DNA of 64,000 nt from Paenibacillus sp. cl123 (GTDB taxonomy: Bacteria; Bacillota; Bacilli; Paenibacillales; NBRC-103111), in the NCBI RefSeq assembly GCF_900101595.1, contig NZ_FMYY01000003.1:179879-243878 (forward strand), in the 5' to 3' direction. This document shows positions 53,199 to 61,556 of the stretch, piece after piece. How positions within the stretch are numbered: the first letter of the stretch is position 1; the number at the start of each line of letters is the position of its first letter. The notes beneath the pieces are model-generated. The model had not been told where the DNA came from and ran no database searches. It saw only the letters and a program-made list of their open reading frames with translations. A program made the position numbers and the translations under genes.

Positions 53199-55174
53199 CC
53201 GTTTATGATAACCAGATGAGAAAGGTAGCCTATTTGGAGAATGCTTTTAACATTGGGTACGACATGCCGTTCAATGCGATGTGGAATGCTCAATTCAGCT
53301 TACCGGCTAACGATCCGAAAACGGTAGAGTGCAAGCCTCTGTATTTCGTGGAGGTTTACGACGGCCGGGAACGGATCGAATTGTTCCGTATAGCCAGTCA
53401 AACGGTATCCCGGTCCCAAGGTAATCAAGTTATCACTTACAAATGCGAGCATGTACTGATTACGCTGCTTGACGATCTGCTCTATCGTTACCACACGGTC
53501 GGTAACTTGGGGTATTATACCTTAGACGCGCTTCAGTACATCTTGAGCAAGCAAAGCGTCAAGCGTTGGCAACTCGGGACCGTAAACTTCACCCGGCAAT
53601 TCGAATACAACTGGGAGAATGAAACACTGCTCGCCGCCCTCTGGAGCGTCGTTAAGCCGTTCACTGAGCCGTTCGAATGGAAGTTCGACACAACTGTATA
53701 TCCGTGGCGCTTGAACCTTGTAGAGCCTCCCAAGAACGTCGAGACGTACATCAGATACGGGGTCAACATGCAGGGGATCGAGAAGACGGTTGACCCCACA
53801 TCCCTATGCAACCGAATCTATGGGTTCGGCTACGGGGAGGGTGTAAACCAACTGACATTCGAATCGATTAACGGTGGCCTGCCATATATCGAAGACACGG
53901 CTTCACAGGCGCAATACGGCCTTGTATCGCGCGTGCTGACAGATAGGCGGATCGAATACCCGGAAACGCTCCTAGCGCGTTGTGAGGCTTACCTGGAAGA
54001 GTACAAGCACCCGAAAGTCTCATACAGGGTAATGGCGTCGGATATCAGCAAACTGACTGATACGCCCATCTATAAGTTCTATCCTGGATGCATCGTAAGG
54101 GTACAGGATAAGGCGTTAGGGATCGACTTCATGGCCCGCGTGGTTCGAAAGAGCAAGCGCGATATGCTGGGCCGGCCTGGGGAGGTTGAACTGGAGATAG
54201 CGAACAGGGTGCAGACGCTATTCGATAGCATGGCGGCGATCCAGACGCGGCTGCAGATTAACGAGCTGTACGCCCAGGGAGCTACAAACCTGGACTCCCA
54301 TGACTTCGCGGATAACTGCGATCCGACGCATCCGGCCGTACTGCGGTTCCGTATCGATGAGCAAGCTGTCCGGATTAACAAGGTGCTGCTGTCATACAAG
54401 TCCGAGGCGTTCAGGGGTTATAACCGCCCTATCCAAGCAGCTCCGGCCGTCTCGAGCGGACCGAGCAGCAAGACCACAACTGCCAGCGGTGGCGGACAGA
54501 CTAGCGGGGCAAGCAGCACAACGACAACGGCATCAGGAGGAGCAACAACGTCGGGACCGAGCAGCAAGACAACGACGGAGAGCGGAGGGGCTGTAGTTGA
54601 AACAAATTCTAACAACCAAATCGTCACTCCTTCTATAAGCCCTATCGATAATACAAACGTAAGTGGACATCATGACCATGGTATTGATTCAGGAGTTCAA
54701 CTTATGACGGTTGGAGGTGGATATGTAACGTGGGTTCCTTCCGGCACTCATACACATCAACAATACCTGCACGCACATAAAATTAATCTTCCGCCTCACG
54801 TTCATGAAATGGACCACACTCATACAATAGGCAGCCACGTCCATAACATGGAACACACACATCAGATCGCTGCTCATACGCATGAAATGGACCATACGCA
54901 TCAGATACCTGCTCATAATCACGAAATGGAATACGGAATATTCGAAGGGCCTACACCTTCAGCAGTTACGGTGAAAGTGGATGGAGTAATCATACCCGGG
55001 ACGGGGACGAATATGGACGATATTGATATCATCCCATTTCTTTCGAAGGATGGCGGAGGAAAAATAAACCGAGGCTGGCACACTGTTGAGGTGATCCCGA
55101 ACAGCCTCGGTCGCATTGTGGCCAGCATTAATACAAAATTGTTCTGCCAATCACGCGGAGGGGGAGACTATTGA
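53180..55174 (+). CDS. Tail-associated protein (phage minor structural type) with His-rich repeats
   Basis: The product has 664 residues. The N-terminal half (about 1-370) is the baseplate hub / endopeptidase-tail domain of the phage minor structural family (FNIGYDMPFNAMWNAQFSLP, VITYKCEHVLITLLDD). A Ser/Thr/Gly linker of repeats around GPSSKTTTASGG (about 425-470) follows. A His-rich stretch with about ten HxH motifs (about 497-581) leads to a C-terminal beta domain. No peptidoglycan hydrolase domain is seen. It starts inside the macrodomain gene, with AGGAGGG upstream. Confidence 0.82.
   Translation: MPNAPITVYDNQMRKVAYLENAFNIGYDMPFNAMWNAQFSLPANDPKTVECKPLYFVEVYDGRERIELFRIASQTVSRSQGNQVITYKCEHVLITLLDDLLYRYHTVGNLGYYTLDALQYILSKQSVKRWQLGTVNFTRQFEYNWENETLLAALWSVVKPFTEPFEWKFDTTVYPWRLNLVEPPKNVETYIRYGVNMQGIEKTVDPTSLCNRIYGFGYGEGVNQLTFESINGGLPYIEDTASQAQYGLVSRVLTDRRIEYPETLLARCEAYLEEYKHPKVSYRVMASDISKLTDTPIYKFYPGCIVRVQDKALGIDFMARVVRKSKRDMLGRPGEVELEIANRVQTLFDSMAAIQTRLQINELYAQGATNLDSHDFADNCDPTHPAVLRFRIDEQAVRINKVLLSYKSEAFRGYNRPIQAAPAVSSGPSSKTTTASGGGQTSGASSTTTTASGGATTSGPSSKTTTESGGAVVETNSNNQIVTPSISPIDNTNVSGHHDHGIDSGVQLMTVGGGYVTWVPSGTHTHQQYLHAHKINLPPHVHEMDHTHTIGSHVHNMEHTHQIAAHTHEMDHTHQIPAHNHEMEYGIFEGPTPSAVTVKVDGVIIPGTGTNMDDIDIIPFLSKDGGGKINRGWHTVEVIPNSLGRIVASINTKLFCQSRGGGDY
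54797..54922 (+). repeat. HxH 13-residue repeats in the tail protein
   Basis: From about residue 540 to 581 the protein repeats HxHEMDHTHxIxx every 13 residues, giving HxH pairs at 540, 546, 553, 559, 566, 572 and 579. Spacing alternates 6 and 7. In trimeric phage fibres, HxH pairs hold metal ions on the threefold axis. Confidence 0.8.
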
Positions 55175-55731
55175 ACATTCTTCAAATCTTCAATCGTCAA
55201 CACCTTGGATTCTAACAATGGGCCGACATCGACTAGCGTATCCCCTGAAGGATCTGTTTCAAAGTAATCAAGGTGATATTTATTTCCGTTGAACCAAAGT
55301 ATGACCTTTTGCTGTGGACTTTCTTCATCGACGCCAACGTTTGGACTATCTTTAATTGACAATGAGTGCTTTTTGACTAAAAAATCCATGACAGCTCTGA
55401 TTCCTACCCGATATCCAGTTTCAGTCATGTTTGCACCTGCTCCCGTCTTTTCCTCCAGTTTATCAACGGGAACAGGCGTTTGCAATGAAATCGTGCGGGT
55501 TGCATCATCGTAGCCTACTTCGGCCCCGAGCAGCCCGGCGACTTCGCGGACCGGGAGATAAGAATTTCCGTCCACGACGATAGGGGATGTGGCGAGCTGT
55601 TTTTCCTGTCCATTGACCTTTATAACGAACTTAGCGATAGTCGCTTGCACTGTCTCGCTCGTTGCGGCTATGGCCGTGGTAGCTGAGCCGATCAGCATAC
55701 CGAGGGATAGGGCGATGATTAATTTCTTCAA
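55168..55731 (-). CDS. Exported protein with copper amine oxidase N-terminal-like domain (cargo gene)
   Basis: The product has 187 residues. A signal peptide (MKKLIIALSLGMLIGSATTA) is followed by a copper amine oxidase N-domain-like beta module (about 25-75: VNGQEKQL ... VVDGNSYLPVREVAGLLGAE). This module is common in Paenibacillus surface proteins and has no oxidase activity by itself. A second domain of unknown type completes it. It lies on the opposite strand to all surrounding late genes and has its own promoter, so it is probably expressed from the prophage. TTG at 55731 has AAGGAG 9-10 nt upstream. It overlaps the preceding tail gene by 7 nt tail to tail. Confidence 0.78.
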   Translation of the reverse strand: MKKLIIALSLGMLIGSATTAIAATSETVQATIAKFVIKVNGQEKQLATSPIVVDGNSYLPVREVAGLLGAEVGYDDATRTISLQTPVPVDKLEEKTGAGANMTETGYRVGIRAVMDFLVKKHSLSIKDSPNVGVDEESPQQKVILWFNGNKYHLDYFETDPSGDTLVDVGPLLESKVLTIEDLKNVQ

Positions 55732-55755
55732 GGGTATCAACTCCTTTTTAGGACC

Positions 55756-55764
55756 AGTATACCA
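55756..55764 (-). promoter_or_regulatory. Extended -10 promoter of the cargo gene
   Basis: Read leftward: TGG then TATACT (complement of 55756-55761), an extended -10 element, about 25 bp before the TTG start. No clear -35. Confidence 0.5.
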
Positions 55765-55780
55765 CATATATACAATCTAA

Positions 55781-55808
55781 AGCCCCGACAGGTTTCGGGG
55801 CTATTTTG
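55781..55808 (+). terminator. Hairpin terminator upstream of the cargo gene
   Basis: AGCCCCGA, loop CAGGTT, TCGGGGCT, then ATTTTG. It would stop late rightward transcripts running antisense through the cargo gene, or mark the edge of an inserted cassette. A closely similar hairpin is found at 60816-60845. Confidence 0.6.
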
Positions 55809-55825
55809 CATGGAGGTGAAAAGTT

Positions 55826-56395
55826 TTGGCAGACATTCAACATTCATTTCCCGGAACAGGGCGGCGCATCAAGGAAGACGGAACCATAGTTAATATTGCT
55901 GATCTATTGGAGCAAATAGCGAAAGGAGGAGCCGGGGGCGGAGGAGCTACCGAAAATCCATTTTCAACCGCAGTTGGTCAAAGCGTTGTATCGATCAATG
56001 AGACATTTTGGGCGCGACTCATACGAGATGGCGGGAAATACATCATGTCTAAAGCTGATGGAGTGGCAATGACTACAACCGGAAATGCGGTGTACTCCAC
56101 ATCCAAATCTCCCAATGCCGGATTCGTACTCTATCCGAAGGAAATTGTTGTATCTTCGACGGTTGAGGCATTGCTGCTCGTCCGCATCACTCCTGGTACT
56201 TTTACAGGATATCAGCCACAAACAATGCTTGAATATCAATTCCCTGTTAAAGCCAGAGAAACACAGCGCGTAACCTTTGAAGGCGAGATGGCCGTGGTAG
56301 GACTGGGGAAAATCGAGATCGGCTATAAAAACACATCTGCTGATGGGTTATTCTATGGCACGATTTTTGGAGTGGAGGTTGCTAATAATGCGTAG
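55826..56395 (+). CDS. Hypothetical tail-region protein
   Basis: The product has 189 residues. A short N-terminal part with PGTGRRIKEDGTIVNIADLL and a Gly-rich hinge (about 35-40) precedes a beta-rich domain (about 50-185). The start is TTG after GGAGGTG. It overlaps the SGNH hydrolase gene by 8 nt. It is probably a baseplate or fibre-tip component, by position. Confidence 0.6.
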   Translation: MADIQHSFPGTGRRIKEDGTIVNIADLLEQIAKGGAGGGGATENPFSTAVGQSVVSINETFWARLIRDGGKYIMSKADGVAMTTTGNAVYSTSKSPNAGFVLYPKEIVVSSTVEALLLVRITPGTFTGYQPQTMLEYQFPVKARETQRVTFEGEMAVVGLGKIEIGYKNTSADGLFYGTIFGVEVANNA

Positions 56396-56978
56396 AGGCG
56401 GCAGATACTTGGCGGTGGGCAGTTCATCCACCTACAACACAGTGACGGATGGCAGCAAGCTTTATCCCAAGATCATTGCAGAGCGCATCCGGGAGCAATA
56501 CGGGGCCATCAAATATGACAACATCGGATGGAGCGGAGCAAAAGCTTCGGATGCGTCGAAAAGCTTGGAAACGTTTGGGATTTACAACGAAGTCGATCTG
56601 ATTACGATCAACATCGGGGCAAACGATGCATACGCAAACGCCCCGGCTGCTGATGTTAAACCGCACATGGTTAGGATTGTGAAGGCATTCAAGAGCCGTA
56701 ATCCGAAAGCTCACATCATCTTGTGCAACCCTCATACGCTTACCCCGGCGGCAAATGAAACTCGCCTTGTTGCATATCGGACAATGTTCGGTGAGGTGGC
56801 CAGCGAGACAGGAATCGATTTGTGTCATTTCGAACAAGCTTGGACTCCTGCGGAGGCGGCGGGGACCAATTTGAACGCCGACAATTTGCACATGAACGAC
56901 ACCGGGCATGCCAAAGTAGCTGAAATACTATGGACGGTCGTTCAGACGGGCGAGTGGCTTAAGAAGATAGGCAAATAA
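56388..56978 (+). CDS. SGNH/GDSL-type hydrolase of the tail module
   Basis: The 196-residue esterase fold has the nucleophile block VGSSSTYN near residue 10, the Asn block as NIGANDA (about 80-86), and the final block LHMNDTGHAKVA with the catalytic Asp/His. Such enzymes remove acetyl or other ester groups from polysaccharides. In a tail operon it is likely to trim the host surface before adsorption or to act on wall polymer. The start lies in the end of the previous gene, and there is no signal peptide. Confidence 0.82.
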   Translation: MRRGGRYLAVGSSSTYNTVTDGSKLYPKIIAERIREQYGAIKYDNIGWSGAKASDASKSLETFGIYNEVDLITINIGANDAYANAPAADVKPHMVRIVKAFKSRNPKAHIILCNPHTLTPAANETRLVAYRTMFGEVASETGIDLCHFEQAWTPAEAAGTNLNADNLHMNDTGHAKVAEILWTVVQTGEWLKKIGK

Positions 56979-56991
56979 AGGGGAGGACACT

Positions 56992-59900
56992 ATGGCTCAA
57001 TTACCTATGTATAGCGCGGTGGTAAATTCGCCGCAGACGGAATTGACGGCTGGAATAAATGCAACGCAGACAACAGTTCCTGTGGTTAATGCATCGTTGC
57101 TGCCGCCAGCGCCTAATTTGGTGACGATCGGCACGGACGAGTCGGCGGAAACGATCCTTTACACCGGGATCAGCAGCAACACCTTGACCGGTGTAACGCG
57201 GGCATTTCAGGGGCAGGCCAAAGCATGGAGCGCGGGCAGCAAGGTAGCCCGTTTTTTTACTGCCTATGACCATGACACATTTAAAAACAACATCGAGGAT
57301 ATCTTAGCAAAGCTCAAAGATGGCCTAACCCTATCCGCACCATTGAGACACGGTCTCCAGGTAATCACCGCAGACCAGAGTGGACCGGCGCGGGTGACGG
57401 TGCAGGGGATGACGTTGCAGAATATCCTCGGTATCATCGGAGACTGCGAGAACCTTACGGGATGGACTACAGCAGCCGTTACGGTAGATACAACGGTAAA
57501 ACGCTACGGCGACGCCAGCTTCAAAATGTTTGGGACCGGAGCATCCCGAGCAGCATATAGGGATATCGACCTGGACGCTACCAAGACATATGTGGCCGTA
57601 GTGGATGCGTATGTGACTCGATTTGTGAATGCTCCAAATCTCGCTATATACGATAAAGGCGGATTCAGCAACGGTGCAATTATGCCATTCAACACCGCTG
57701 CACTAAACCAATGGCAGACGCTTTACGTTAAATTCACCGGTAGGTCAGGAATCCGATTTTTATTCGGTCGGTACAGCGGGAGCGATGATTTCGATGCGTA
57801 TTTCGATGGGGCAAGCCTGTACGAGGTAGATGCGACCACATACGCTGCCGTAGGTACGACGATAACGGCATCCAACATCCGCGATCATCTGCCATTCGTA
57901 AACGGCATGCAGTCGGTGACGTACCCGGCGATCGTCAAGACTGGGCGCAACTTGCTGCCTCCGTTTACGGAGTGGACGTTGCACGCAAATGCGGCGGCTA
58001 CGGAACCGTATAAGCTGACACTAAATGCTACCGGGTCATTTCAAAACTCAACCATTACTATTCCCGCATTGCCTAACACTCAATATGTGTTTTCGGTTGG
58101 TAACGCGTATATTGCCAACCAACGAAATGACATTTATGCGAAAGATGCGAACGGAGCGAATATAGGTAGCGCCATTGTATCGAGCCCAACATCATTCACA
58201 ACACCGGCGGGGACTGCGTTTTTGCAAATACATGTCACATCGCAAGCTGCCGGAACGTTCGTTTTTACCAATCCCATGCTCATCCTCGGCACATCATCAG
58301 ACCTGCCGCAATCGTTCGAACCGCGCAATGATGATTATGCCGTCTTTGTGACGGACAGCGACGGTAAGCCGGGTAAGCTCGCTGCCGATCCGATCAGCGG
58401 CGTTTTCGACCTGTTGTTTCAGCGCGATAACGTTTGGTATAAATTCGGAAGATTTCGGGAGGTTACGCTGGAGGGATCACAGGGCTGGAAATATAACACC
58501 AGTTCGACCGGCTATAAGCGTGTGCGATCTAGTGCAGCGGCATTAGGTATCGGAACAAATTACGTTCCGGTTGAGACTCCATCGACGGCATCCAAGGCGT
58601 CCAAATTTGACGGAAAGCCACTTTCGCCCGGTGTTACATCAAATGCGGATATGTTCAATCTTAACTCCGACGGCTTTCTGTATCTTACACTCGCTGCCGC
58701 TGACACTGGGTGGACTGATGCCATTCATCCCAACGATGGGGCCGCAGCAGCGGCTATGAACGGATGGAAGGCGGTAGGCAATAATGGTACCGTGTATAAT
58801 TCGTGGGTGTCAGTACTAACTGGGTCCGCACCACCAACCAACACGGAGGCATATGTCAGCGCCAACAAAGCACCGGGCTGGACCGGCTGGGCAACTCTTG
58901 TGTATCAGCGGGCGCAGGCCGTCGATGAGGCCGTAACCCTAGAGGGCGCTATCTCGATGCATAGCGGCGGCAATCTGGTCGAGCTGACCGAGGGCGTGAT
59001 CAGGCGGGAGTTAGCAACAGTCGGGTATAACTCTAGTGGCGGTGGATTCTACCGAATAAACGTAACAGGCCATCCCAATTACACTCCAAACTCTCCGCTG
59101 AAATACAGAGCGGCAAGAATTCTCGCTGTCTATAAAGGTGCGGAAAGAGATTATAAATGGTCATTTGCAACCGATCCATATGCCTATGGTGCAGTCATTG
59201 CTCAAATCTCAGCAGCAAATTACGACCCTAGCGCAAAGTACTACGTCACCTATATCGCCTTGGACCGCCAAAACATGACCGCCAACGCCATAGACGGCCG
59301 CGTCGAGTACCCCGGCAATCCCGGCAGCGCGATCAGCACGATTGCACAGGCGCTCGCCGACGCTCAAACGAAGCTGACGGTCCATGATTGGGCGCTGATC
59401 CTCGCCGAGGCATACAGCAAAAACAACGAGATCAACATCGCCAGCGTAACGGCAGCGCTCGCCACGCACCGGACGGCAGCCGTTATGGATCATCCGCCGG
59501 GATCGGTTGGCACAGATCACCTCGGCAGCAAGATCGTCACAGCCGCCAAGTTGGCTGACGGAGCTGCTACGGATACGGTCATGGGTAACCGGACGCTCAA
59601 CGATACGACGACGCCAACGCTGACGGGCACTCTGACAACGCTGCTCTCCGGCATTATGTCGCTGATTAAGGGGATTACGGGCAAGTCATCCGTAACCACA
59701 GCGCCGCGGACGACGCTCGAAAATGCGGTCAAGCGCGACGGCGATACGATGACTGGCGGGCTGACTGCACCTGCCGCTGCGTTTGTGCAGAGCGGCGACG
59801 CTACGGTGACGATCGAGGACACCGGCGCGCCTAATACGAGTTATCGCCGGAAAGTCATGTACTCGTCGCGTAACGTTGAGGGTGGCGATGGGTGGCTCTT

Positions 59901-60309
59901 TAGGCAACAGCGGCCAAGCGATGGCACAATGCTTGACTACGTGCTAGGCGGGCCGTCAGGGTCGATTTTGACATCCGGCAACTCGCTGATGATGCGCAAC
60001 AACGGCGGCACGGTCGAATTTTGGAATGGAACGGGGTGGCAACCAGTGGGAGCATGGAAACCAATGCAGCGGGGAACGACGGCTATACCTAGCAGTACAG
60101 CAGCCCCTCAGACCGCTTATGCAACGATCAACGCGGTAGATTTAAGTAAAGCGAGGCTGCGGATTTTGAGTTTTGCAGGCAGGTCAACGCCTGAGTACTC
60201 CACCAATAGCAGCTTTTACGCAAAATTGATCAATCCTACTACAATAGAGTTTTACGCCTACAATTTGGGCGGCTTTGATTGTTCGTGGGAAATCGAGGAA
60301 TCTATCTAG
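56992..60309 (+). CDS. Large tail fibre / receptor-binding protein
   Basis: The product has 1105 residues. The N-terminal part (about 1-105: VVNSPQTELTAGINATQTTV, GFTRAFQG-like GVTRAFQGQAKAW) is a virion attachment domain. Two beta-rich carbohydrate-binding-like modules (about 145-285 and 320-450) and a long repetitive fibre part follow. The C-terminal head begins around 940 (TVTIEDTGAPNTSYRRKVMY). No chaperone or peptidase domain is seen. It is followed by small proteins that may be fibre assembly factors. GGGGAGG precedes the ATG. Confidence 0.82.
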   Translation: MAQLPMYSAVVNSPQTELTAGINATQTTVPVVNASLLPPAPNLVTIGTDESAETILYTGISSNTLTGVTRAFQGQAKAWSAGSKVARFFTAYDHDTFKNNIEDILAKLKDGLTLSAPLRHGLQVITADQSGPARVTVQGMTLQNILGIIGDCENLTGWTTAAVTVDTTVKRYGDASFKMFGTGASRAAYRDIDLDATKTYVAVVDAYVTRFVNAPNLAIYDKGGFSNGAIMPFNTAALNQWQTLYVKFTGRSGIRFLFGRYSGSDDFDAYFDGASLYEVDATTYAAVGTTITASNIRDHLPFVNGMQSVTYPAIVKTGRNLLPPFTEWTLHANAAATEPYKLTLNATGSFQNSTITIPALPNTQYVFSVGNAYIANQRNDIYAKDANGANIGSAIVSSPTSFTTPAGTAFLQIHVTSQAAGTFVFTNPMLILGTSSDLPQSFEPRNDDYAVFVTDSDGKPGKLAADPISGVFDLLFQRDNVWYKFGRFREVTLEGSQGWKYNTSSTGYKRVRSSAAALGIGTNYVPVETPSTASKASKFDGKPLSPGVTSNADMFNLNSDGFLYLTLAAADTGWTDAIHPNDGAAAAAMNGWKAVGNNGTVYNSWVSVLTGSAPPTNTEAYVSANKAPGWTGWATLVYQRAQAVDEAVTLEGAISMHSGGNLVELTEGVIRRELATVGYNSSGGGFYRINVTGHPNYTPNSPLKYRAARILAVYKGAERDYKWSFATDPYAYGAVIAQISAANYDPSAKYYVTYIALDRQNMTANAIDGRVEYPGNPGSAISTIAQALADAQTKLTVHDWALILAEAYSKNNEINIASVTAALATHRTAAVMDHPPGSVGTDHLGSKIVTAAKLADGAATDTVMGNRTLNDTTTPTLTGTLTTLLSGIMSLIKGITGKSSVTTAPRTTLENAVKRDGDTMTGGLTAPAAAFVQSGDATVTIEDTGAPNTSYRRKVMYSSRNVEGGDGWLFRQQRPSDGTMLDYVLGGPSGSILTSGNSLMMRNNGGTVEFWNGTGWQPVGAWKPMQRGTTAIPSSTAAPQTAYATINAVDLSKARLRILSFAGRSTPEYSTNSSFYAKLINPTTIEFYAYNLGGFDCSWEIEESI

Positions 60310-60320
60310 GAGGAAAGCGC

Positions 60321-60620
60321 ATGTATAGATACGCTGAGATTGATGAACAGAAGCGAGTTAGGACTGTTGCGGAGTTATCGGGTGAGGTCGAATTGCCGAA
60401 CATGATCCTCCTCGGTCCGGAGGATGACGTTAACCTGGGCGACATCTACGAGGACGGAGTATGGACGCCAGCGCCGCTTTCGGAGCCTCCGGAGCAGCCG
60501 AGCGGGCCGACGATGGGGGAACGGATCGCGACGCTGCAGGACGAAAACGCCGACCTCAAGGCGCGACTAGCAGACGTGGAGCTTATCATGGCCGAGATAT
60601 TAACCGGGGGAGGTGAATAG
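60321..60620 (+). CDS. Small protein after the tail fibre, with C-terminal coiled coil
   Basis: The product has 99 residues. The N-terminal part (YRYAEIDEQKRVRTVAELSG ... GDIYEDGVWTP) resembles short domains found at fibre ends. A leucine-zipper-like helix (IATLQDENADLKARLADVEL) follows. It may be a fibre assembly factor comparable in place to XkdW. GGAGGAAAG precedes the ATG. Confidence 0.6.
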   Translation: MYRYAEIDEQKRVRTVAELSGEVELPNMILLGPEDDVNLGDIYEDGVWTPAPLSEPPEQPSGPTMGERIATLQDENADLKARLADVELIMAEILTGGGE

Positions 60621-60622
60621 TC

Positions 60623-60811
60623 ATGGCAATGTCACAGCCAAAGGTACGGATCATCGCTAATGCCTGCATTACGCGTTATGACAGCGGAGAAGGCGGCATC
60701 ATTGATATCGTCAATAGCTACAACATGGCAGCGGTGGATCAAGAGCTTGTACTGGCTCAGGTCTATGCGCGCCGTCCGGACCTGGAGGATGCAGTACCGG
60801 CTGCAGAGTAA
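60623..60811 (+). CDS. Small hypothetical late protein
   Basis: A 62-residue protein with an N-terminal beta part and a helical end. GGGAGGTG lies before the ATG, and the start is 2 nt after the previous stop. It corresponds in place to XkdX-like genes but does not share their sequence. A terminator follows. Confidence 0.55.
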   Translation: MAMSQPKVRIIANACITRYDSGEGGIIDIVNSYNMAAVDQELVLAQVYARRPDLEDAVPAAE

Positions 60812-60815
60812 TTCA

Positions 60816-60845
60816 AGGCCCCGAGCAATCGGGGCTATTTTATTT
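60816..60845 (+). terminator. Terminator before the lysis genes
   Basis: GCCCCGA, loop GCAA, TCGGGGC, then TATTTTATTT. A strong intrinsic terminator between the tail and lysis modules, very similar to the hairpin at 55781. Confidence 0.8.
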
Positions 60846-60878
60846 GCTCGCATGATGAACGAGCAGGAAGGCGGGCGT

Positions 60879-61268
60879 ATGACAGAGTTGATAAGCGGCG
60901 AAGCGCTCAACCGGCTCAAACTGGTGGAAGAACAATTACAAGCAATTCAGCCGGAAATGCTTCGGATCAATAATCAAGGGTTGGCAGACCAGCAAAAACT
61001 GCGCCTCCTCGAAGAAACGCAGAAACGGCATGAGGACGATATTCGGCAACTTAAAGAGACGACGCGGGTCATCGAAATACAATTTAGTCAGATTATGACA
61101 AGGTTCGATACTCTCGAAATGAAGTTGTTTTCGCTGCTGCAGCAGTCGCAGACTGCCTCTGTGGATGAGCGGAAGAACAGTCAAAAAGAATGGATGACAT
61201 TCCTGAAATACGTTCTCGGCGGGACAATCCTGCTCATCGTATATCAGCTATTCTCGAAAGGTGGATGA
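60879..61268 (+). CDS. XhlA-like lysis-associated membrane protein
   Basis: The product has 129 residues. A coiled-coil N-terminal part (about 10-85) is followed by one C-terminal membrane helix (about 108-125) and a short basic end, the layout of haemolysin XhlA of PBSX. It assists holin and endolysin. ATG at 60879 has AGGAAG 8 nt upstream; ATG 60852 is a possible earlier start. Confidence 0.75.
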   Translation: MTELISGEALNRLKLVEEQLQAIQPEMLRINNQGLADQQKLRLLEETQKRHEDDIRQLKETTRVIEIQFSQIMTRFDTLEMKLFSLLQQSQTASVDERKNSQKEWMTFLKYVLGGTILLIVYQLFSKGG

Positions 61269-61271
61269 CTT

Positions 61272-61556
61272 ATGACTATTGAAGATATCGGACAACTCGT
61301 AGACCCGAAACTCCTGATCGTTGTTGCCGCATGTTGGGCGCTTGGATATGTACTCAAGCAAACTCCGCGCGTACCTAACTGGTCCGTCGTATATCTCGTC
61401 TCTGTCTTTGCGTTAAGCGTCGTGTACTGGATGTTTGGGCTTACGGCCGAGGCGACGGTGCAAGGCATCCTATGCGGAGCTGCTGCCGTCTATGGCCATC
61501 AGTTGGTCAAGCAGGCGGGTAACGCCAGCGATGGAGGGAGCAAGGATGCCCTTTAA
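61272..61556 (+). CDS. Holin (Hol44-type)
   Basis: The 94-residue protein has three hydrophobic segments (about 13-30, 38-58, 62-80) and the family pattern LVDPKLLIVVAACWALGYVL, KQTPRVPNW and ILCGAAAVYGHQLVKQ. It forms membrane holes for the endolysin. AAAGGTGG precedes the ATG. It overlaps the amidase gene by 11 nt. Confidence 0.85.
   Translation: MTIEDIGQLVDPKLLIVVAACWALGYVLKQTPRVPNWSVVYLVSVFALSVVYWMFGLTAEATVQGILCGAAAVYGHQLVKQAGNASDGGSKDAL

Noticed and set aside
54797..54922. His-rich stretch considered as zinc fingers
   Set aside because: No Cys partners and a strict HxH spacing; the fibre metal-ladder explanation fits better.
55168..55731. Cargo gene considered as a true copper amine oxidase
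   Set aside because: Only the small N-terminal-type module is present; there is no catalytic domain or topaquinone motif, and the length is 187 residues.
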